From: Bacteroides sp. UBA7335
GTDB taxonomy: Bacteria; Bacteroidota; Bacteroidia; Bacteroidales; Bacteroidaceae
Assembly: GCA_002471185.1 (NCBI GenBank)
Contig: DKPL01000008.1
Coordinates: forward strand, 1-11,185
Direction of reading: 5' to 3'
DNA length: 11,185 nucleotides
Part shown: one piece after another, positions 6,798-11,185 of the stretch
Layout: every line of letters begins with the position of its first letter
Position numbering within the stretch: position 1 is the first letter of the stretch
Made by a program: the position numbers and the translations under genes
Notes under the pieces: generated by a model
The model's database searches: none
Told to the model about the DNA's origin: nothing
What the model saw: only the letters and a program-made list of their open reading frames with translations

Positions 6798-7271
6798 ATG
6801 AAAACTACCTTATTAGTCATCGGGCGCACCGTAGAGCAACATTATATCACAGCAATCAATGACTATTTGCAACGCACCAAACGCTACATTTCATTCGACA
6901 TCGAAGTTATTCCCGAATTAAAAAATACGAAAAGTTTATCGATGGAACAACAAAAAGAGAAAGAGGGAGAATTGATTTGTAAAGCAATTCAACCTGGCGA
7001 TGTAGTAGTACTTTTAGACGAGCATGGCAAGGAAATGCGTTCAATAGAGTTTGCTGATTGGATGAAAAAGAAAATGAATACAGTAAACAAACGATTGGTT
7101 TTTATTATCGGTGGTCCTTATGGATTTTCACCCAAAGTATACGATTTAGCCAATGAAAAAATAGCAATGTCGAAAATGACTTTTTCACATCAAATGATTC
7201 GATTGATATTTGTAGAGCAAATATATAGAGCTATGACAATCTTAAATGGCGGTCCTTACCATCACGAATAG
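6798..7271 (+). CDS. rlmH: 23S rRNA (pseudouridine-1915-N3)-methyltransferase
   Basis: SPOUT-class methyltransferase that puts an N3-methyl group on pseudouridine 1915 of 23S rRNA (helix 69) in assembled ribosomes, using S-adenosylmethionine. The product has 157 residues, as expected (about 155-160). The C-terminal trefoil-knot region shows VLLDEHGKEM at 71-80, FIIGGPYGF at 102-110 (SAM pocket), SHQMIRLIFVEQIYRA at 130-145 and the invariant C-terminal YHH. The reading frame is open 19 codons further upstream, but the family starts with MKTTLLVIGR-like residues, and the promoter element at 6764-6771 lies inside that extension, so 6798 is the start. It diverges from DUF4783-nadC. Confidence 0.96.
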   Translation: MKTTLLVIGRTVEQHYITAINDYLQRTKRYISFDIEVIPELKNTKSLSMEQQKEKEGELICKAIQPGDVVVLLDEHGKEMRSIEFADWMKKKMNTVNKRLVFIIGGPYGFSPKVYDLANEKIAMSKMTFSHQMIRLIFVEQIYRAMTILNGGPYHHE

Positions 7272-7308
7272 TCTACATTCCATTGAAACAGCCATCACTT
7301 ATAATTAT

Positions 7309-7335
7309 AGACTCAGCCGCTGCATTTGTGAGTCT
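7309..7335. other. Hairpin downstream of rlmH
   Basis: AGACTCA (7309-7315) and TGAGTCT (7329-7335) form a perfect 7-bp stem with a 13-nt loop containing GCCGCTGC, 37 bases past the rlmH stop. No T-run follows on either strand, so it is not a classic terminator. It may protect the 3' end of the rlmH message or act as a weak or factor-assisted terminator. No protein-coding reading of this region (7283-7483, TTG start) is convincing. Confidence 0.5.
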
Positions 7336-7347
7336 TCGCAAACAGAT

Positions 7348-7432
7348 AGTTCCAGCTTGCTTCCAAAGGTTTGAAACTATGCTTCGAATAGTTCGGAACT
7401 ACAGTTTCAAAGGCTTGAAACTAACTGAAACT
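7348..7432. repeat. Imperfect 22-bp-period palindromic array
   Basis: Three 20-bp units lie at 7359-7378, 7381-7400 and 7403-7422, spaced exactly 22 bp. The first and third agree at 16 of 20 positions; the middle one is more diverged (11 of 20 to the third). The third unit is a perfect inverted repeat, AGTTTCAA-AGGC-TTGAAACT; the others are imperfect versions ending in RAACT. Half-units flank the array (AGTTCCAGCTT at 7348-7358 and AACTGAAACT at 7423-7432). The period is not a multiple of three, so it does not encode a protein repeat. It lies between the convergent genes rlmH and queF and looks like a REP-like or otherwise dispersed intergenic element. Confidence 0.6.
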
Positions 7433-7483
7433 TTAATGTATCAACCTCAGCGCATTCAAGAGTATAACAGTTTTATAGGCTGA

Positions 7484-7680
7484 CTACTAGTTATAACAAG
7501 CATATGCAATTAAGGGTATAGCATGTGCAAATGCTAGCTTTACGGCGCAATCTAAGATTGAAAAATTAGAATATGCATGCCTTTGACCGGTGAGCAATAC
7601 AGTGCAGAATAACAATGAAACAATTCTTAGTTATTTTATCAAGAGAGAAACTAATGCTTGCGGCGAATCGCTCATATTAT
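7484..7680. other. Intergenic stretch with a short direct repeat, no gene supported
   Basis: Together with the hairpin and array before it, this completes a gene-poor interval of about 500 bases between rlmH and queF. A direct repeat GCATRTGCAA occurs at 7500-7509 and 7521-7530 (21 bp apart), and ATGCATGC lies at 7573-7580. An open reading frame at 7615-7797 on the plus strand runs through the queF terminator and into the end of queF, so I do not call it. No tRNA or known RNA fold was recognised. TGCCTTTG at 7577-7584 (one mismatch to TAnnTTTG) could be a -7 element for an unannotated RNA, with weak support. Confidence 0.35.
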
Positions 7681-7739
7681 AAAACAGCCTACCAAACAGA
7701 GTCAATTGAAACACTCAAAAGCTGTTTGATAGGCTATTT
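7681..7739 (-). terminator. Rho-independent terminator of the queuosine operon
   Basis: On the minus strand AGCCTATCAAACAG (7735-7722) pairs with CTGTTTGGTAGGCT (7699-7686) as a 14-bp stem with one U-G wobble and a 22-base loop. Flanking AAAT/GTTT extends it by four more pairs. GTTTTAT follows. The wobble pair is only possible in the minus-strand RNA (it is a C-A mismatch on the other strand), which supports use by queF, whose stop lies about 45 bases upstream. Confidence 0.85.
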
Positions 7740-7779
7740 ATATGAATTATGCTATCCGCAGATTCAATTTCATCACCTC

Positions 7780-8235
7780 TTATTGATGAGTAGCTAAACG
7801 TTGCATAGCCAATTCTTCAAATTTAGTTCCAGGACGTCCATAATTGGCGTAAGGGTAAATAGAAATACCTCCACGAGGAGTGAAAAGTCCAGTCACCTCA
7901 ATATATTTAGGATTCATTAAACGAATCAAATCTTTCATAATCAGGTTCACACAATCTTCGTGAAACCCACCATGATTTCGAAAGCTAAACAAATAAAGTT
8001 TTAAACTTTTGCTTTCCACCATTTTCACATCAGGAATATAGCTAATGCGAATCTCCGCGAAATCGGGTTGACCCGTAATAGGACATAAGCTTGTAAACTC
8101 AGGACAGTTAAAACGTACCCAATAATCATTTTCAGGATGTTTATTATCAAAAGCTTCTAGTACTTCAGGAGCATAATCTTGTTTATATTCAGTATTACGT
8201 CCCAACAGTGAAAGTTGTTCTTTTAAATTTGCCAT
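7780..8235 (-). CDS. queF: NADPH-dependent preQ0 (7-cyano-7-deazaguanine) reductase
   Basis: Reduces the nitrile of preQ0 to the aminomethyl group of preQ1 with two NADPH, the last free-base step of queuosine synthesis before insertion into tRNA. The 151-residue size marks it as the short, single-domain type I enzyme (B. subtilis-like) and not the long E. coli form. The motif PEFTSLCPITGQPDFA holds the nucleophilic Cys51 and acid Asp58. The QueF signature ESKSLKLYLFSFR at 74-86 follows, with Glu74 for substrate binding, then HE at 92-93. It is the last gene of the cluster, 18 bases after queC and followed by the terminator. All catalytic residues are present. Confidence 0.96.
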   Translation of the reverse strand: MANLKEQLSLLGRNTEYKQDYAPEVLEAFDNKHPENDYWVRFNCPEFTSLCPITGQPDFAEIRISYIPDVKMVESKSLKLYLFSFRNHGGFHEDCVNLIMKDLIRLMNPKYIEVTGLFTPRGGISIYPYANYGRPGTKFEELAMQRLATHQ

Positions 8236-8253
8236 AACTCTATCTATAATTTC

Positions 8254-8916
8254 TTATTTTAATTTAGTTGCCAAATAGCTCTCTAATCCTTCACGACGCA
8301 ACTTACAAGCGGGGCAATGGCCACATCCATCTCCCATAACTCCATTATAGCAAGTCAATGTTTTTGTACGAATTAACTCCAATACTCCCAATTGATCGGC
8401 TAATGCCCAAGTCTGCGCTTTATCAATCCACATTAATGGAGTGTGAATTACAAATTGTTCGTCCATGGCTAGATTAAGAGTCACATTTAATGATTTAATA
8501 AAACCATCTCTACAATCAGGATAACCACTAAAATCAGTTTGCGACACACCGGTTACCAAATGATTTATACCTTTCTCGCGTGCAAAAACAGCTGCAATAC
8601 TCAAAAAGAACAAATTGCGCCCTGGAACAAAAGTGTTTGGAAAACCTCCTTCGGGCTTAGCCTCATCCATTACAATAGAAGAGTCAGTTAACGAATTTTG
8701 CCCTAACCTCCCAATAAAAGATACATCCATTACATGAAATTCAATCCCTGCCTCTTGCGATATTGCGCGAGCAAGTTCAACCTCCTTTTGGTGTTTTTGT
8801 CCATACAAAAAACTGAGGGCGACTACTTTCTTAAAATGTTTTTTTGCCCAAAACAAACAAGTGGTAGAGTCTTGTCCGCCACTAAACACAACTAAGGCTT
8901 CTTCTTTATTCATCAT
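8254..8916 (-). CDS. queC: 7-cyano-7-deazaguanine synthase (preQ0 synthase)
   Basis: Converts 7-carboxy-7-deazaguanine to preQ0 with ATP and ammonia, in the cytoplasm. The N-terminus has the PP-loop ATP-binding motif SGGQDSTT. The C-terminus has four cysteines spaced C-x8-C-x2-C-x2-C (CYNGVMGDGCGHCPAC), the family's zinc site. The first triplets read GTG-ATG-ATG. I choose the ATG at 8916, whose A is also the last base of the TGA stop of the transporter gene (one-base overlap, reinitiation). The next ATG at 8913 gives 219 residues and is equally possible; the GTG at 8919 is less likely. An AAGGA lies about a dozen bases upstream. queD and queE, needed to supply the substrate, are not in the window. 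Confidence 0.95.
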   Translation of the reverse strand: MMNKEEALVVFSGGQDSTTCLFWAKKHFKKVVALSFLYGQKHQKEVELARAISQEAGIEFHVMDVSFIGRLGQNSLTDSSIVMDEAKPEGGFPNTFVPGRNLFFLSIAAVFAREKGINHLVTGVSQTDFSGYPDCRDGFIKSLNVTLNLAMDEQFVIHTPLMWIDKAQTWALADQLGVLELIRTKTLTCYNGVMGDGCGHCPACKLRREGLESYLATKLK

Positions 8917-9599
8917 CACGAAAGGTCCTTAATCTTTAATACATTATATGAGATATCTTCATCATAAACGTCTATTTCCTCTACTTTCTTAATGTACTTC
9001 ACCACTTGGATAGTAACTGGAAGAATAATAATCTCATACATCGTTTTCAACACAATTTGTACCCCCATCAACAAAAACAGCTCACGCATAGGGATAATTC
9101 CAGCAAAAGCAATGGGGAAAAACAGCAATGAATCGGCTGTTTCACCTACTATAGTAGAAAATACAGCACGCGCAGAAAAGTTACGTCCATGCGAAGCAAC
9201 TTTCATTTTACTCATTACGTAAGCATTAAGAAATGACCCTACCAGAAAAGCAGTAAGACTTGCAAAAACTATACGTGGAGCCATACCAAAAACAAAATTA
9301 AAATGCTCTTCGCCCTCCCAAAAGGGCGCTGCAGGTATAGAAACGGCTAGAAGTCCAAGTGCCACCACAAAGAAGTTCATCACAAAACCACTCCAAATAA
9401 TAAGGCGTGCTTTTTTGAATCCCCATACTTCGGCGATACAATCATTAATAATATAAGAAATTGGAAAAACTAATAATCCGGCAGTAATGGTAATACCACC
9501 AACCTGGATGACTTTAGTTTCAAGAAGATTAGCTGCAATAAGGCATACATTAAACAATATACCAAGCAGCATGAAAGGGATAGATACTTTTTCTTTCAT
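8916..9599 (-). CDS. Queuosine precursor transporter (YhhQ/VUT family)
   Basis: A 227-residue inner-membrane protein with about six hydrophobic segments (roughly 8-26, 38-52, 67-88, 108-130, 148-170 and 173-203). It carries the two family signatures: SYIINDCIAEVWGFKKAR at 48-65 (acidic and Trp/Gly pattern of DUF165/VUT) and STIVGETADSLLFFPIAF at 148-165. The E. coli member YhhQ takes up preQ0 and preQ1, and the location directly ahead of queC and queF supports the same role here. It has a short charged cytoplasmic tail (204-227). It is the first gene of the operon; its stop overlaps the queC start. An AGGA at 9606-9603 is a plausible ribosome site and is also part of the candidate riboswitch tail. 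Confidence 0.9.
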   Translation of the reverse strand: MKEKVSIPFMLLGILFNVCLIAANLLETKVIQVGGITITAGLLVFPISYIINDCIAEVWGFKKARLIIWSGFVMNFFVVALGLLAVSIPAAPFWEGEEHFNFVFGMAPRIVFASLTAFLVGSFLNAYVMSKMKVASHGRNFSARAVFSTIVGETADSLLFFPIAFAGIIPMRELFLLMGVQIVLKTMYEIIILPVTIQVVKYIKKVEEIDVYDEDISYNVLKIKDLS

Positions 9600-9635
9600 A
9601 ATTCCTGTTTTTTACGTGGTGCTCTAGAATACACG
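9600..9635 (-). promoter_or_regulatory. Candidate preQ1-I-like riboswitch in the queuosine operon leader
   Basis: Read as minus-strand RNA, CGUG (9635-9632) pairs with CACG (9618-9615) as stem P1 around a 13-nt loop that contains UUCUAG. An A-rich tail U-AAAAAA-C follows at once (9614-9607), then AGGA and the start codon. This matches the layout of preQ1-I aptamers: the loop nucleotide right before the 3' strand of P1 is C preceded by A (the position that pairs with preQ1 in known structures), and the G of CUAG can pair with the C after the A-run to begin the P2 pseudoknot. P2 here would be G-C, an A-A mismatch, U-G, C-G, U-A and would bury the AGGA. Weak points are a 4-bp P1, a loop 1-2 nt long for the class, and a mismatch in P2. 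The genes downstream are exactly those this class controls. Confidence 0.45.
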
Positions 9636-9680
9636 ACCGCTATTCACGGCATCATACAATATAATTTAAAAATGATGGCA

Positions 9681-9688
9681 CAAAATTA
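9681..9688 (-). promoter_or_regulatory. -7 element for the queuosine operon
   Basis: TAATTTTG on the minus strand is an exact match to TAnnTTTG. Transcription would start near 9675, leaving a leader of about 75 bases that includes the whole candidate aptamer. I see no good TTTG at the -33 position. Confidence 0.5.
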
Positions 9689-9761
9689 ATGCATTATTCT
9701 CTAATCTGGTTATTTTTTCATGCTAATTAAAGGAAGTATAACTATATTAAATAAAAATACC

Positions 9762-9793
9762 TTTCATTAGTCAACCATTTTTAATTTGCTTTG
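9762..9793 (+). promoter_or_regulatory. Candidate promoter of the DcaP-like porin gene
   Basis: TTTC at 9762-9765, then 20 bases, then TTGCTTTG at 9786-9793. Each element has one mismatch to the Bacteroidetes consensus (TTTG and TAnnTTTG) and the spacing is right. The predicted start near 9800 gives a leader of about 25 bases, AT-rich before the ATG. Confidence 0.4.
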
Positions 9794-9825
9794 TTGTATG
9801 CACATTCACCTAAACATTAAAAATT

Positions 9826-11142
9826 ATGAAAACAACTTTCAAATTTGTAGCACTGCTACTTGGAATGGGATTTTTCACACTAGCAGCAAATGCCCAAAGA
9901 AAAGTTATCGTTGAAGATGATGAGCCAAATTCAATTGTACTCGTCTCTAAAGATAAAGCTGGAGATGAAATAGTAAAAATCATGCAAGACACGCGTTTGC
10001 AAAAATTCAACGAGCCCAATGCTCCAAGATTTCTACTTACTGATCGTAAAGGAAAATTCGCTTTGGGTATTGGAGGATATGTACAAGCAGTGGCAGAGTA
10101 TGATTTTGGAGGCATTGTAAAAGACATCGATTTCTTCCCCTCATTTATTCCCGAGAAAGGAACAACCGCTGTAAAAAATCAATTCCAGATGGACATTACA
10201 ACCTCTACTTTATTTTTAAAATTAGTAGGTAGAACTAAGCGTTTGGGAGACTTTGTAGTTTATGCTGCTGGAAATTTCCGTGGCAATGACAACACATTTC
10301 AACTTCAAAATGCTTATGCACAATTTTTAGGCTTTACTGTTGGTTATAGTTATGGTAACTTTATGGACCTTCCTGCTATTCCTCCAACAATCGACTATGC
10401 AGGCCCCAGTGGAGTTGTTTATTACCGCACAACTCAATTATCATATACATACGATAAACTAAAACATTGGAGATTTACGGGTGCTATCGAAATGCCAAGT
10501 GTAGATGGTACTTATGCTACTGCATCTGACAACAAATATACTGCCGAATCTGCAGCGCAAAGAATGCCAGACTTCTCAGCAAACATACAATATAGTTGGA
10601 AACCTGGTAATCAGATTAGAGCAGCTGGTCTTATTCGTAGTATGACTTACAATAGCTTCAATTATGATGGAGATTTGTCGGCTAAATCAGAGTTGGGTTG
10701 GGGAGTTCAATTATCAAGTACATTTATGTTAACTAAAAAGCTTCAATTTTATGGGCAAGCTAATTACGGTAAAGGCATTGGACAATTTTTTAATGATATC
10801 AGTAATCTAAATGTAGACTTGGTTCCAGATCCTGAAAATCCAAGTAAAATGCAAGCGTTACCAATGATGGGATGGTATGCAGGTTTGCAGTACAACATTA
10901 CTCCTAATGTGTTCGTATCAAGTACTTATAGTGCTACACGCTTATACTCTAATGATGGATGGCCTATTAATAACTCTGATTTTTATCGTTACGGACAATA
11001 TTTGGTAGCTAACGTATTTTGGAATGTCACTCCTAACATGCAGGTAGGAGCAGAATATTTGAGAGGATGGCGCACTGGTTTCCTTGACAATTCAACTCGC
11101 CACGCTAATCGCATTAACGTAATGGCTCAATACTCATTCTAA
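9826..11142 (+). CDS. DcaP-like outer-membrane porin
   Basis: A 438-residue outer-membrane protein. Residues 1-23 are a Sec signal peptide with cleavage expected after ANA (before Gln24). Residues about 24-60 are a charged, probably helical segment ahead of the barrel, as in DcaP-type trimeric porins where an N-terminal extension reaches into the periplasm. From about residue 65 (KFALGIGGYVQAVAEYDF) to the end the chain shows repeated amphipathic strands with Tyr/Trp/Phe girdles (for example QLSYTYDKLKHWRFTGAIEM, MGWYAGLQYNITPNVFVSST) and closes with NVMAQYSF, a C-terminal Phe for insertion by the BAM machinery. Substrate is unknown; DcaP of Acinetobacter passes dicarboxylates, but that should not be transferred at this distance. 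It is transcribed away from the queuosine operon, apparently alone. Confidence is high for outer-membrane barrel, moderate for the DcaP assignment. Confidence 0.8.
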   Translation: MKTTFKFVALLLGMGFFTLAANAQRKVIVEDDEPNSIVLVSKDKAGDEIVKIMQDTRLQKFNEPNAPRFLLTDRKGKFALGIGGYVQAVAEYDFGGIVKDIDFFPSFIPEKGTTAVKNQFQMDITTSTLFLKLVGRTKRLGDFVVYAAGNFRGNDNTFQLQNAYAQFLGFTVGYSYGNFMDLPAIPPTIDYAGPSGVVYYRTTQLSYTYDKLKHWRFTGAIEMPSVDGTYATASDNKYTAESAAQRMPDFSANIQYSWKPGNQIRAAGLIRSMTYNSFNYDGDLSAKSELGWGVQLSSTFMLTKKLQFYGQANYGKGIGQFFNDISNLNVDLVPDPENPSKMQALPMMGWYAGLQYNITPNVFVSSTYSATRLYSNDGWPINNSDFYRYGQYLVANVFWNVTPNMQVGAEYLRGWRTGFLDNSTRHANRINVMAQYSF

Positions 11143-11185
11143 TAGAATAGAGTTTAGTATATATAACCTGATAAGAAAAGTCTCA

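Noticed and set aside
7340..7432. CRISPR array
   Set aside because: Units are palindromic, diverged and spaced by only 2 bases. There are no unique spacers of 25-40 bases and no cas genes.
7283..7483. Small plus-strand open frame of 66 codons over the repeat array
   Set aside because: It starts at TTG, shows no known domain, and its centre is the 22-bp repeat array whose period breaks the frame. The array explains the open frame better than coding does.
7615..7797. Plus-strand open frame of 60 codons
   Set aside because: It runs through the perfect stem of the queF terminator and into the end of queF on the other strand. No domain or upstream signal supports it.
9762..9825. preQ1-type aptamer also acting on the porin gene
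   Set aside because: No stem, A-run or conserved loop was found on the plus strand of this leader.

Overview
The window reads as a chromosomal segment of a Bacteroidales bacterium, most likely a Bacteroides or close relative. The DNA is AT-rich. Two clear TAnnTTTG -7 elements typical of Bacteroidetes promoters lie upstream of genes, start codons sit in A-rich contexts without strong Shine-Dalgarno sequences, and several genes look like families seen almost only in this order (DUF4858-, DUF4943- and DUF4783-like proteins, a DcaP-like porin, and an anti-sigma/beta-barrel protein next to an ECF sigma factor). These family names come from memory of the families, not from a search.

Layout. (1) 1-221 is a leader without a recognisable gene, followed by alanine dehydrogenase (ald, +) and a strong, probably bidirectional terminator. 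(2) 1393-5216 (-) is a probable five-gene operon. Read 5'->3' on the minus strand it encodes an ECF sigma factor, a membrane-anchored protein with an OMP-like C-terminus that overlaps the sigma gene, a small lipoprotein, a secreted protein, and a FabK/nitronate monooxygenase-type flavoprotein. (3) 5360-6670 (-) holds a secreted DUF4783-like protein overlapping nadC, closed by a terminator. (4) rlmH (+) diverges from this pair through back-to-back promoters. (5) 7272-7779 is a 0.5-kb stretch between convergent genes with a hairpin, an imperfect 22-bp-period palindromic array and the queF terminator. (6) 7780-9599 (-) is a queuosine cluster: precursor transporter, queC, queF. Its leader contains what looks like a degenerate preQ1-I riboswitch. 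(7) 9826-11142 (+) is a DcaP-like outer-membrane porin.

How the genes work together. QueC makes preQ0, QueF reduces it to preQ1, and the YhhQ-type transporter can import either precursor, so the cluster combines the late part of de novo synthesis with salvage. The leader aptamer would switch the whole operon off when preQ1 is plentiful. The sigma/anti-sigma/lipoprotein/secreted-protein group looks like a cell-envelope signalling unit of unknown stimulus. The remaining genes are housekeeping: alanine catabolism, NAD synthesis, and 23S rRNA methylation.

The two most interesting observations are the candidate preQ1 riboswitch at about 9600-9635 and the ECF operon whose anti-sigma-like partner carries both an inner-membrane anchor and an outer-membrane-barrel-like C-terminus.
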